NCBI GenBank assembly: GCA_022059125.1
Contig: JAEUWY010000016.1
Location: 62,001-126,000, forward strand
Direction: 5' to 3'
Length of the DNA: 64,000 bases
Origin: Corynespora cassiicola
Lineage: Eukaryota; Ascomycota; Dothideomycetes; Pleosporales; Corynesporascaceae
Both the position numbers and the translations under genes were made by a program. The notes under the pieces are model-generated. The model saw nothing but the letters and a program-made list of their open reading frames with translations, was not told the origin of the DNA and searched no databases. How positions within the stretch are numbered: the first letter of the stretch is position 1; each line of letters starts with the position of its first letter. Positions 36,025-47,235 of the stretch are shown piece after piece.

Positions 36025-37780
36025 CTACGCCTTCCTCGGCTCGAGCAACAACTTGCCCTTCGGTCCTGATTTATCCGAGAACCCATTCTCACGCGTAAAC
36101 ACGCGCTGGCCCCTCAGCCACGTCTCGCGCACGACACCCTTGAGCGTCGTGCCCTCGTATGGCGAGACCTTATTGCGGAACAGCATGGTGCTCGGCTCGA
36201 CCTGATCGACACAGTTAGCACAACTCCGCACACGTGAGAGAACAACCATGGTAGAAAAAGGAATGGAGAGGAGCGAAAGGAAAAAGAAAAGCGACATACC
36301 ACAAACTCGGCGACATCGTCAAACACGACAATATCCGCATCGAAGCCCACGCCCAAGTCACCCTTGCTCCGCTCAAGGCCAACCTGCTTCGCAGTGTTTG
36401 CACAGCACCATCGCACAATCTCCTCGACGCTGAACTTTTCGTCGCGCTTCTTGCCCTCGGTCCAGAGGATCGGCAGTCCGAGACCTACGCTCGAGATGCC
36501 GCCCCAAGCACTGAAAAAGTCACCCTTCTCCTCAGGGCCCTGCTCCTCGCCCTCTGAGCTCTCGCAGCTTCCACATTCACCAGTGTGTCCCGGCTTACGC
36601 ACGGGTTGCTTCTTCTTGGGCGCATACTGTGCAGGCAGAAGCTTGATATTGGGAGTGCAGGGCGAGTGGTCCGAGACGACCGTCTTGATGACGCCCTCGG
36701 CTTGATCCTGGAGGAGCTCTTCCCACAGGCCGTCCTGATTGTTTTGCGAGCGGATCGGAGGGCAGCACTTGTGGCGGGTGTCACCCTCCTTGATTTTCTC
36801 GGCAGCCAGGGCGAGGTAGTGGAAGCAGGTCTCTGCGGTGATCTTGACGCCTCGAGAGCGAGCTTCGCGGAGGAGTGGGATCGCCTCTACGGCGCTGAGG
36901 TGCACAATGTGGAGCTGGAGTTCCGGAGCCAAGTGTGCAAGAGAGAGAATCTCGGCAATAGCATACGTCTCGAAAGATGGGGGACGTGAGTCCAGGAAGG
37001 TGGAATAGGCAGTCAAGGGGCCACTCGGGGCGAGAGGAGGGAATGCACGCTGGACATCGTCGCCAACGGAGTCGGTGATGGGAGGTATCATCTCGGCATG
37101 GAACATGAGAGTTGTGGCCGAGTCTTTTAGCTCAGTAAGTGCAAGCTCAATGTCGTTTGAAGTGACCGCGGGGAACTCCTCGACCTAGAATCGTTAGCAC
37201 GACCATCCCTTGCATGCATACATGCATACTTGTGTATACATACTCCACTATCGATCAGGAAGCCTTTGAAGCCTCGTACGCCTTTGTTCACTAGGGCCTT
37301 CAACTCGCCGGCGTTGCCTGGGACCACGCCTCCGTAGAACCCCACGTCGACCCAGCACTTGCCCTTGGCAGCCTCAATCTTGATATCGAAATTCTCCACG
37401 GTTGTAGTGGGGGGGATCGCGTTCAGCGGCATGTCAACGACCGTTGTCACACCTCCGAACGCAGCAGCCCTTGTACCCGTCCAGAACCCCTCCCACTCCG
37501 TACGACCGGGCTCGTTGAGGTGAACATGAGCATCGACAAGACCAGGGAGAAGAATGTTTGGCGAGTAGTCCGTGTACGGGGTGCCCTCGGGGAAATCGGT
37601 GGGGGGGAGAACGGAGTGAAAAATGGCGGTGATCTTGCCGGTGTTGGTCGAAACAACAATGGTAGCCTCTGTGAGGCGGCCGGCAACGACCGCCCGCGAC
37701 GAAGCTAGCACCGTGATGGGGTGCGGAGAGTTGCTGTGAGGCATGGGTGGAGGTGTGGTGGTGGTGGCGTGGGGAGCCAT
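36025..37780 (-). CDS. DAL1: Allantoinase
   Basis: Hydrolyses allantoin to allantoate in purine/ureide nitrogen use; cyclic amidohydrolase with a two-metal site. Exons 37244-37780, 36300-37184 and 36025-36201 give 532 residues; introns are 59 and 98 bp. Metal and active-site marks: [16 protein letters not shown] (HxH), [12 protein letters not shown], the carbamylated Lys in [32 protein letters not shown] and [11 protein letters not shown] with the catalytic Asp. After the last motif, an insertion rich in Lys/Glu/Ser/Gly (about 350-380) lengthens the loop found between SDHSPCTP and [11 protein letters not shown]. Three HGATAR-type sites lie upstream, fitting nitrogen catabolite control by a GATA factor such as AreA. 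Confidence 0.96.
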
Positions 37781-37848
37781 GATGTGCAAGTATAATCGAC
37801 AAAGATTGACGGGAAAAAGCAAACGATGTATAGAGAGGCGGCCAGGTC

Positions 37849-37952
37849 CGATAGCGGTATTTAACGCCTATGAAGACACGGCAGGCCTCGGCAGCGGTGC
37901 TTGAGTGGTGGTGGAGGGGTTTGGCGGGCAATGCGCAGATAAGCAAGATAAG
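37849..37952. promoter_or_regulatory. Cluster of GATA sites upstream of allantoinase
   Basis: CGATAG at 37849-37854 and two AGATAAG copies at 37937-37943 and 37946-37952, all matching HGATAR. The last two are direct repeats nine bp apart, 155-175 bp before the ATG. Closely paired sites are what AreA/Gln3-type nitrogen regulators favour. Confidence 0.6.
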
Positions 37953-39998
37953 GGTGCGGTGTTTGTTTTAGAGTCAAAGAGGAAAGTCGAAGGGAGATGG
38001 GCGTTTAGAGTATGTGAGTCTTCACAAAAGTCCCCAGGTTTTCAGGCAAAGGGAAGTCAGGTACGGCAAGCCAAAAATGGCCACGAATCTGGGGTACAGC
38101 TCCTTATCAGTCCGCTGAGGCGAGCGAGATAGCAGCCAGCATCTGAGATGCCACCTCCCAGAATCCGAGGGCGGTGCCAGGGGCCATGGCCGTGGCAGCT
38201 CGGCAGACCGCCGTTTTACTCGAGGGAAATTGGTAGGCCGACAATCCTGTATGTGAGGTTATCGGCGCCGCCCTGCCCCGCTTGCTGGCCTCCATAGTCA
38301 ATGATACCGTAACTTATCGCTTACGGTTGGGCGGACCAGCATGCTTCTGCATGGCATTTTTCGGCGCTTCCAGGGGGGGTCGTAAGATTCTGGATTGTTC
38401 GCGCGGCCCAGAGCTAGAATTCGAGGCCCACCAGCAACGGGGTCGGGTGCAACAGGACGGTCTGGCGGCCGACAATTTTGCTTGGTGGGCCGTCTGTGCT
38501 TGAGGCTGAGAGATAAGGACCCTGCGTGCATATCGATTACAAAAAGCCGAGACCGCGATCGGCGCAAGGGGCTAGCGCAGGTTCAGCGTCCCAACGTCAT
38601 GTCCCCAGTTAAATGTTGACCACCGCATCCTCTCTGTATTCCCGAGGGATTCTTCTTGAGCATGTATCGTTTGGCAGCTACCTTTCCTTCTGGTCCTGGC
38701 GTGTAGGTCTTTGTGTTCTCCCTCTGTTGCGTGGTTGTTCGATACTGACGGGCGCCGATCTGGGCAATCAGGAGCCAGCGCCGAAGATGCCGGTCGGGCT
38801 AGCGACTTGTCAGCGGTTCCTCTCAACACGCAGTGCCGGATTACTCGATAGAAACCGTTCCCATCGAGTCACAGAAACCGCGAAGCGCCTCACCAGACTC
38901 CTAACGCACCCGGGCCGCAGCATCGAGAACCCATCTCGTCGGACGCGGCCGAACCACCATTGCAGCCGGGGAACATGTGTTTGGCATCGCATCCATCGCT
39001 CTGCGCAATATTCCAGCGTCCACGGTCGGTTCTGTCGCGTCGAATTCACTCGGTCGGTACAGAAGGGGTGTCCTCCCTCACCCCAAAGACCCGGGCACGC
39101 TGCGTCGTTCTTCGCCGCGGAGATCCGCGACAAATGCTCGGTCAAACACGGCCGCTTTCGCCCTATTACCATCGAGTAATGGATTGACATTTTCACTTCT
39201 CCGACGTGGAACTTGCTTCCAGTAGCGCACCCCATCTCACGACAGGCCGTTTTTTCGTAGCTTGCCATGGTGCCACGGAATGCGCTTGGCTCCGGTCATG
39301 CAGGCGCTGACACGTCGGGCGAGAACTCGAGGAGGGTCTGGAGCTTCGTACGGCAACCTGCACACCCTCTCGTGTGTTTCCGGAAAAGGTTTCTCTTACG
39401 TTGCATGCAATGCCTTGCAGAAATTTCACGAGCGCCTTCACCAAAGAGCCCTGTCGACGCTGATCTTATTCTGTTGGGCTACCCTGGTGGCGTGGCTGCA
39501 TGCATCAGCTCAGCGAAATACGCCGGTCATTGATGCAGATGCCGGCTGAGGACAGCACGGTAGACTGCACCATGCCAACCCACTCTCGGTGGTAGGGAGT
39601 AATGATAAGGTTATCGAGCCATGGAACAAGAAACGATCATGGGGTCGGACAAAAGGAGGATGATATGCTCGAACATGGGTCAACGGAGCACGAGGACGAC
39701 GTAATCAGCTGGTAAAGTGTGGGATGAATTGGAGAATGGGAAAAAGATGCTTAGCTAGCGGGTATAGAACACCGTACATGATCAGGTATGTTGGACTCCT
39801 GTGTTTTGAGATCGAGTAATTGTATGCAGGCTTGGAAGTACTTACCCCGGTCGCCCCTCCGACTCGTAGCCCCCCGGAGCCGGTCAACTCAGGGTGACTG
39901 AGATCGCAGTTTTTCCATTGGCAAGTTTCTGTTGCAGCGCGACTAGACAGTGACAGAGGGTTGCGGTTCTGAAAAATCGACCCGGTCACACGTGCGTC
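37953..39998. other. Long intergenic stretch
   Basis: Between allantoinase start and the 3' end of the DUF1917 gene. Frames up to 188 codons occur (38613-39179) but are unsupported by motif or codon pattern; overlapping frames are open on both strands. Confidence 0.5.
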
Positions 39999-41084
39999 CT
40001 AAAACTCCCAGCCTTTGTCAACCTCCTCGCCTTCATTGCGGAGAAAATCTCCTGCTTTTGTTTGCTGCTTCCGCCAGACCGATGTCGGCTTCGGGTCTTT
40101 TCCACCGCTAAGAAGCTTCTGGCTCGAGTAGATGCTTGCTTGCAGGCCGTACTGAGCGGCATTCTCGCCGTAGATGTCGAGGTGGGTATAGGCATCTGAT
40201 TTGTAGTATATGCCGCGCTGCTTCTGGACCAACCCCATGGAGACTAGCTGTTTGAGCACACGTAAGACATCTTCAGCGTCTCGATAGTCTCTGGTGTAGA
40301 TGCAGATGAGTCGCGAGCCAGAAACGCCCTTTTTGGGGGCAACCTTTGCACCAGCGCCGAGCTGGTCATTGATGGTTGCATCGACAATCAGGCGCCAGAT
40401 GTGCGTGACGTCGCTTGGCCCGGGAAACAGCATCCACTACAGCCTGTCAGCGACTTAGCATTTCGTAATGTAGGGATGCTTTACCTTGCCCGAGAGCACA
40501 TGAGTCTCGCCCGCCAGATCATCAAGCCTCTGCCGCAAGTCCAGGCTTTCTTGATTGAGTTCACGAGTGACGGTAGCTTGTGACTTTGCGTCTGAATTCT
40601 TCTGGATTGCCGATCTCTTCTGGAGAGACTCCTCCAGCAACTGTAAGCCGCGGGGCTTGAACTGGCGGAGGTTCGGCGAATCGCTCTTGCCATGGCTCGC
40701 GCGGATGGGGTTTTCTGCCCAAATCCAGTCGGTGTCGGCGGCAGAAGTCGTCAAGGGAGGGACACGCTTGACAAAGTCGTCGGCAGATTCCCCAATCTGC
40801 CAGGCATACGGCTGGCCGTCGCGGAAATTGAAAAGCTCCGGCGGTGGCATTCTGCGGTATCTTTGGAGGATAGAGTTGAGGTCTTGGGCTTGATGGTTCC
40901 AGGACCGCCTGATATCAAGCTGCCGACACTGAGCAAGCAACCCGTCCTGTTTGTCGTCGTCCCCTACAATAGAGTTAGCGTCGGAATGGCAAATGGTCGT
41001 AGCGAGCATCAAGCAGAACGTACCGTAGAAGCTCGAATCGTCAGAAATCCAGCCGCTCCCCGACACCAGGGCCTCCTCGGTCAT
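39999..41084 (-). CDS. DUF1917 (UPF0696-type) protein
   Basis: Member of a conserved eukaryotic family of unknown function (DUF1917, PF08939; human relative C11orf68), with an eIF4E-like fold proposed. Exons 41024-41084, 40485-40963 and 39999-40436 give 325 residues; introns are 60 and 48 bp. The start MTEEALVSGSGW is chosen by the first intron phase. Family marks: a central segment DDFVKRVPPL...DWIWAENP, SGKWMLFPGPSDVTHIW across the second splice, VSGSRLICIYTRDYRD, and GIYYKSDAYTHLDIYGENAAQYGL. A charged Lys-rich C-terminus follows. It is divergent from the primase gene with 333 bp between starts. No reaction is known. Confidence 0.9.
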
Positions 41085-41417
41085 GGAGGCTCGGCGAGAA
41101 GCCGCAGCATATGCCGAGAGGGATGGAGAGAGGGTGAAGTCTTCGCTGAGGTGATGTGCTTGGCGGCAATGACGAGCGAGAATTCCCGAATGGGAAGCGA
41201 CCACCTGAGCGGGCAAGGATGGCAGGAACGGCAGGGATGGCCCTCACCGCCCGCCGCCCGCTGTTCTGCCGCCTCTTTACGCGAAGAAACGCGCTAGCGG
41301 GGCGCGTCGCGGTCGTCGTCCTGTTGTCGTGCACCAGTGAATCTTTTCCCGCGCCCACTCCAGCCTTCACAATCGCATACGTCGTGAGACCGGACAACCT
41401 CAAAAATTCCATCCGCC
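41085..41417. promoter_or_regulatory. Divergent promoter with ACGCG cores (DUF1917/PRI1)
   Basis: ACGCG occurs at 41279-41283 and 41289-41293 and in reverse (CGCGT) at 41303-41307, 110-140 bp before the primase ATG. These match the core of the MluI cell-cycle box bound by MBF at G1/S genes. Confidence 0.5.
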
Positions 41418-43016
41418 ATGCCGCACTCGCTGTCCCCCAGGGAAGTGCCCTTCGACGACACATCACGCCCCATGTCCCAGGCAGACGACGCCATGAAATC
41501 CGAGCCCAACACGCAAGACGTCGCCATGGACGACGCAGACATGACGGCGCAGACCAAGAAGGACCTGGAAGCCATGTTTGACGACGATGACGACGATATT
41601 GCAGACGAAATTCCCGACGACGCTTTCCCATCCAGTCCCCCGCAGGCCGATTCGCAAGAGGCCTCGCAGCCCGCACCAGTGTCCGTTCCCGTGCATTGTG
41701 TACTCCACAGCTACCCATACTGACGACTACACAGCCAAATCACATCGAAATCCTCATATAGCGACCCTCAGGTCATGCGTGCCTTTTACCAGCGCCTTTT
41801 TCCCTTCCGCTACCTCTTCCAATGGCTCAACCACTCGCCATCGCCCACAACGGACTTCATGCACCGCGAATTCGCCTTCACCCTCCCCAACGACGCCTAC
41901 CTGCGCTACCAGTCCTTCCGCACCGCAGACCAGCTGCGAAAACAGTGCATGAACATGCTCCCGTCGCGTTTCGAAATAGGCCCCGTGTACAGCATGAACC
42001 CACGCGACCGCAAGACGGTCCGCAAAGCCAGCGCCTTCCGCCCTCTCCAGAAGGAACTCGTCTTTGACATCGATATGACCGACTACGACGATATCCGCAC
42101 GTGCTGCACGGGCGCCAGCATATGTCACAAGTGCTGGGCCTTCATCACCATGGCCATCAAGGTCGTCGATGCGGCCCTCCGCGACGACTTCGGCTTCAAG
42201 CATATCCTGTGGGTGTACTCGGGCCGCCGCGGAGCCCACGCCTGGGTGTGCGACCGAGGCGCGCGCGCGCTCGAAGACCCGAGTCGCCGCGCCGTCGCGG
42301 GCTACATGGAGCTGCTCAAGGGCGGGGACCAGGGCGGGAAGCGCGTCCACGCCGAGCGGCCGCTGCACCCGCACCTGGACCGCAGCCTCGACATCCTCAA
42401 GGAGCACTTCCAGGCTACCATACTCGCCGAGCAGGACCCCTGGGCCGACGACGAAAAGGCGGCCCACCTCCTCGACCTCCTCCCCGATAAATCGCTCCGC
42501 GCCGCCCTCACCAAGAAATGGGACTCGTCGCCCGGCCGTAGCTCCGCCGCCAAATGGTCCGACATCGACGCCCTTGCGGCTTCGGGAGCTCTCGGCGCGG
42601 GAACGTCCGCCCGCGACCTCCTCGAAGCAAAGCAAGACATCGTCCTCGAATACACATACCCCCGCCTCGACGCCGAAGTCTCCAAGAAACTAAACCACTT
42701 GCTCAAATCTCCCTTCGTCGTGCATCCGGGCACCGGCCGCGTCTGCGTCCCCATCGATCCCCGCCACGTCGAGGCCTTTGATCCGCTAGGCGTGCCCACG
42801 GTCACGCAGTTGCTGGTCGAGGTCGATGAGTGGGTGGACAAGGAGGGCAAGGAGGGCAAGGAGGGGGAGAAGGTGCAGGATTGGGAGAAGACGAGTTTGA
42901 GGCCGTATGTCGAGTTTTTCCGCGGGTTTGTGGGGGAGTTGCTCAGGGCGGAGAGGGGGGGCGTGAAGAGGGAGAGGGAGGGAGAAAATGGGGCTGCTGA
43001 GGGGATGGAGTTTTGA
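41418..43016 (+). CDS. PRI1: DNA primase small (catalytic) subunit
   Basis: Catalytic subunit of DNA polymerase alpha-primase; makes the RNA primers of replication in the nucleus. Exons 41418-41680 and 41735-43016, intron 54 bp, 514 residues. An acidic N-terminal extension of about 90 residues (run of six Asp) precedes the primase core. FYQRLFPFRYLFQWLNH, HREFAFTL and the catalytic Asp pair in VFDIDMTDYDD follow; CCTGASICHKCW binds zinc; SGRRGAHAWVCD is the nucleotide-binding motif; later VCVPIDPRHVEAFDP. The C-terminus is Lys/Glu-rich with a (KEG)n tract at 42838-42870. Extremely GC-rich coding sequence. Confidence 0.96.
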
Positions 43017-43350
43017 GGAATGGGGATGGTCTGCATGATTCTGCGCAAAGGGAATTGGAATGGCGTTTTTGGGCGTGTGGTTTGGATACCATGATTAGTA
43101 TTTTGTGGTTGTCGTTGTTGGGCAATGTTCAGGCTGCATATCCAGGATACTGGCTACGAGGATAATGAATGAGACCAGAAAGATTTTCCATAGTTAAGAC
43201 AAGAGTGGAAAGCTACGTACACTCCACACTCGCTCGGGCCAACCCGTCCATTGGTGGTGCCCCGCTTGCGCTCGGTAATTATACACTTGTATGTTTCGTT
43301 TTACATGTAATATCCATCCCCCGCTTCTTCTCTTCCAACTACTATCGCAC
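43017..43350. terminator. Shared 3' region, PRI1 and PHB2
   Basis: Convergent genes end here with about 330 bp between stop codons. No extra gene is seen. Confidence 0.4.
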
Positions 43351-44372
43351 CTATTTTCCGCTCGCTCGCTTCTCCTTGTCCGACTGCGACTGGCTAATGT
43401 TGAGGCCCAGGCCGCCGGCGTCGAGGTAGACCTTGTTCTGGCTCTGCTGCAGGATCTGTGCAATGTTGCGGGCATTCTCAAACTCCCTGAGGTCAACGTA
43501 GGACCTGGACTTCTTGATGGCATCACCAATCAGCTCTGCGGAGCGGGCCTCACCCTGGGCGCGCACGACCATAGCCTGCTTCTCCTGGCGGGCCTTGTCA
43601 ACGACGAAGGCGGCGCGCTGGGCCTCCTGCTGGGCGACCTGCTTGGCCTCGACGGCGGCGGTGAACTCGGGGGAGAAGGCGAGGTGGGTCAGGGAGACGT
43701 CGTCGAGCATGATGTTGAAGCGGGCGGCGCGGCGGACGAGGTTGTCGCGGACGAGGCGCGAGACGTTCTCACGCTGGGTGATGAGCTGCGAGGCGTTGAA
43801 CTGGGCAACGACGCTCTTGAGCACCTCGTTGACGATGGAGGGGAGCACGCGCTCATCGTAGTCGGTGCCCAGGGTGCGGTAGATTTGGGGCAGGGCGTCG
43901 ACGCGCGGGCGCGAGAGCACACGACATGTGATGTTGACCATCTGCAGGTCCTTTGTGCCGGTGAGGGAGGCGACGTTGCGGGGCTTTGCGCGCACGTCGT
44001 AGGTGATGGGCGTCTCGAACCAGGGCATCCGGAAGTGGGTTCCTTCGCTGTAGATTTCCTTTTGCACGCCGCCTAACCTGGTGTACTTGATTGCGCGATG
44101 ACCACCGTCGACTAGAATGTCACTCCATGTCAGCTCTGCTGCCATGCGCATATATTCTTCTTCTCTACTTCCTCCTCGGCTCGGAGAGATGACGCACCGT
44201 TAAACAGGGCATTGTTGGCCAGCCAGATGCCGCCGCCCAGCAGGACCAGCGAGGCGACTCCTCCTCCCAGGCCCTTGGGGGCTCCACCTCCGCTTCCTCC
44301 GAATCGGGCGCCGCGGCGCGTGAGCTCATTCTGGAGGCGCTGCCAGGCTTCCTTGGGGTCCGGGGCAGACAT
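43351..44372 (-). CDS. PHB2: Prohibitin-2
   Basis: Inner mitochondrial membrane scaffold; forms ring complexes with prohibitin-1 that guard respiratory subunits and the m-AAA protease. Exons 44198-44372 and 43351-44111, intron 86 bp, 311 residues (yeast Phb2 310). The N-terminal hydrophobic anchor (GVASLVLLGGGIWLANNALFN) ends at the splice. The band-7/SPFH domain follows, with VDGGHRAIKYTRLGGV, YSEGTHFRMPWFETPI, YDVRAKPRNV, and LGTDYDERVLPSIVNEVLK. The heptad-rich region AVEAKQVAQQEAQRAAFVV and the end VYLDAGGLGLNI are typical. No oddity seen. Confidence 0.97.
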
Positions 44373-45147
44373 GGCGACGGGGTCGGTGCTGCTGTGGGCG
44401 GTGCGGGTGGTGCGGGTGGTGCGGGTGCGGGTGGCTGATGGGCGGAGCTGCAGCTGGAGGTGATGAGGTCGACGAAAATGAGAGGTCGGAAGTTTTGACG
44501 GTCCGCCGCCGCCCTCTCCCACGCCAAGACCCGTCCTACTGTCCTGTCTGCGGCGACGGCGACGCAACTTTGTGCTCTGCGCGCCAATTGGAGAACCATG
44601 CAACTTCGCCGTCCCTCGTCACTCTGCCATCTTGACAACAGCCCGGCCGTCCTCTCCTCTGCCCCCAGTCGGCGGCCCAGAACTGGCTGCACTCGCTGTT
44701 CCACTGGGCATTCCCGGCGCACGGATCAGGCCAATCACGGCGGTAGAGTGCTCCTCTAAAAGCACAGCTGTCCAGAAGCTCCTCCTCTGCGACTTCGTCC
44801 TCGTATCCATATTGTAATACATTTGTACCGCTCTCGTCCGCCGGCTCGACTTTCTTTCCTCCGCTGCCCACTTTCAGAGATACCCGACTTTTTCTTTTCC
44901 CCTGCACATTCATTGTCGCATCCGCAAAGCTGTCGCGTGGCTGCTTCATTGCCCTAGCCCGAGCTACCTGGTCTTGAAGGTGTGAAGCCACCTCGTCCTG
45001 CCACTGCACTCCAGCGCCGAATTGACCCAGCCCTGCAGACCGCGAACCCAGAGCAGCCTCCCCCCTGCGACCGCCCTTCAAGCGAATTTGCATTCCCGTC
45101 CAGCCTGGTCCGATCCGCACCCAGCGCCCTTGCGCCCCGCAGTCACC
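44373..45147. other. Divergent promoter region, PHB2 and lectin gene
   Basis: 775 bp between starts. A long minus frame here is an overlap artefact of GC-rich sequence; nothing further was recognised. Confidence 0.5.
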
Positions 45148-46626
45148 ATGCACGTACCCGCCGCGACCCTGAAGAGCGTCGCCTGGTCCGCCCTCTTCTT
45201 TTCCGCCGCCCGCGCCCAGTATGTCATTGACAACCTGTCCTTTGGCCAAAAGGAGGGCCAGTCGATATCTCCCAATCTGCGCGACATTCCGCACTTCCAC
45301 ACCAAGGGCGAGGGTTACGAGCCCGAGATCCTGTCCGACCGCGTGCTCCTGACCCCTCCCTACCCCGGAGGCAAGCGCGGAGCATTATGGAGCGCAGACC
45401 CGCTGCACCACGCCGGCGACTGGACTGCCGAGCTGTCGTTCCGCGCCAGCGGTATGGAGCGAGGTGGGGGCAACATGCAAGTATGGTACACCAAGGAGAG
45501 CCAGAAGAACGAGGTGCCCGCCAGCCTGTACACGGCCCCCAAGTTTGACGGATTGGTGCTGCTGGTGGACCAGTACGAAGGAAGAGGTGGCTCAGTGAGG
45601 GGATTCCTCAACGACGGCACCATTGACATCAAGGCACATCAGGACCCCGACACGCTGGCTTTTGGGCAGTGCAATTATGCGTACAGGAACTTGGGTCGCT
45701 TGAGCGTGCTCAAGATCTCGCAGGCCAATGGCAAGTTCGAGGTCACCGTGGACGGAAACCCGTGCTTCTCCACCGACAAGGTAGGACCTGTGGATTCCAT
45801 TGTGTGAGGGACCAGTTGTAATTAATGATTGCAGGTCAAACTACCCGAAGGCTACTACTTTGGAATCAGCGCATCCAGCGCCGAGAACCCAGACAGCTTC
45901 GAAGTCCACAAGTTCATGGTCAGCACCACCAACGCAAACACGAGGGAACAGCCCAAGGCCCAGCAGAACCAGCAGAACCAGCAGAACCAGCAGAACCAGC
46001 AGCAACAACAAAACCAGAACCAGCAGCAGCAGCAACAGCAGCAGCAAAAGCAGCGCGACCCCTCCCTCGGAGAAATCCCCCAGATGCTCTCCGACGTCCT
46101 GGCAGGCAGCATCCGCTCTCAAGAAGACCAATTCGCCGACCTGCACGACCGCCTGCAAATCGTCGGCCACCAGGTCGCCGCGCTGCAGGCGGCGTTTGAA
46201 AAGTACACGGCCAACCAGGACCGCCGGTTCGACCAGCTCATGTCCCGCGTGGTGCCCATGCACGACCAGACGTCGGCCATGATCCGCAACGTCGAGAAGG
46301 TCGAGCGCACCACCATGGAGACGCTGCGCGACCTCGAGAGCAAGGACTTCAAGGACCTGCTGCGCCAGGTACAGCGCTCAATCCAGGATAGCAGTACCCA
46401 GATCAACGCCAATTTGCCCGTGCAGATGGCTGGTAGTGAGTTTTCCCCTCCACGCGAGACTTTCGTAGTGAGGAGTGGATTGCTAACGTACATTGCAGTT
46501 GTCGGCGCTCACAAGCACAGCCTAACCACCTTCCTCTTCATCGCCGTCGCCGCACAGGTCATGATCGTCGGCATGTACCTCGTCTACAAGAAGCGCCGCA
46601 ACTCAGCCCCCAAGAAGTATCTCTAA
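45148..46626 (+). CDS. L-type lectin ER-Golgi cargo receptor (Emp47/ERGIC-53-like)
   Basis: Type I membrane lectin cycling between ER and Golgi to carry glycoproteins. Exons 45148-45780, 45835-46435 and 46499-46626 give 453 residues; introns are 54 and 63 bp. Signal peptide to about residue 22 (SAARAQ). The L-type lectin domain spans about 25-245 (FHTKGEGYEPEILSDRVLLT, FDGLVLLVDQYEGRGGSVRGFLNDG, FGQCNYAY). A Gln/Asn-rich tract (repeated QQN then QQQ) of about 35 residues links to a coiled-coil stalk. One C-terminal helix (FLFIAVAAQVMIVGMYLVY) is followed by a short tail ending KKYL, a KKXX retrieval signal. The third exon codes the membrane anchor. The poly-Q tract is likely to vary in length. 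Confidence 0.95.
45955..46055 (+). repeat. CAG/CAGAAC coding repeat
   Basis: Tandem CAGAACCAG units then CAG/CAA runs, coding the Gln/Asn linker of the lectin receptor. Mixed codons suggest an older, partly interrupted repeat. Confidence 0.85.
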
Positions 46627-47235
46627 GCAGCACGCCCATACATCACATACACACGCACGCAGCCTTTTCTGTACATGTCCACGCCTTTGATCGGTCCAAG
46701 CCAAGGTTGTAGCATATCATACACTGCATATGTTCTGTTCTGTTTCTGTTTCTGTTTCTTTTTGAAGAACAATCCCCCCCTTTCCTCTCTCTCTCTCTCT
46801 GTGTGTGTCCTTTTTAAGAGAGCAGGGATCAGAGGATGGATGGGTAAAGCAAGGTTTCCGCAGCGGGTTCAGCGAGTTTGTTCAATCAGAGTAGGGAGGG
46901 AAGTGCCCGCGCGTATATGCATCATCTGGCGTTCGTTGGCGGGTCTTTGCTGTACGCTTTTGAGCTTTCTTTAGATGGGAGGGTGTGGTAGCTTGAACGG
47001 ACGGGGAAGGAGGAGATGTAGAACGATGATTTGAAATTTTCCAATAGTGTGCTTTTTTGGGTGATGCCTTGCCTTGGCTGCTACATACATGTAATATCCG
47101 CCCCCTCCCACATCTGTCTCTGTATCTGCACCTGCACAACGGGGGGGAAAAAAAGGTATCAATCAACTAACCAACCAACATTGTCCACGAGGCATTCAAA
47201 AGCGTAAAGGGGGACTCCAAGAGGAAAGAGATTTT
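46627..47235. other. Intergenic; CT/GT microsatellite at 46784-46808
   Basis: 3' flanks of two convergent genes. Contains TTTCTG repeats at about 46735-46765 and a CT run followed by GT. No gene. Confidence 0.5.

Noticed and set aside
38613..39179. 188-codon plus-strand open frame
   Set aside because: Rich in Arg/Ser/His without hydrophobic pattern, overlapped by open frames on the other strand, and no family motif; likely chance in GC-rich DNA.
44536..45300. 254-codon minus-strand frame overlapping the lectin gene start
   Set aside because: Shadow of GC-rich promoter and exon; no family, and it would overlap the lectin signal peptide antisense.
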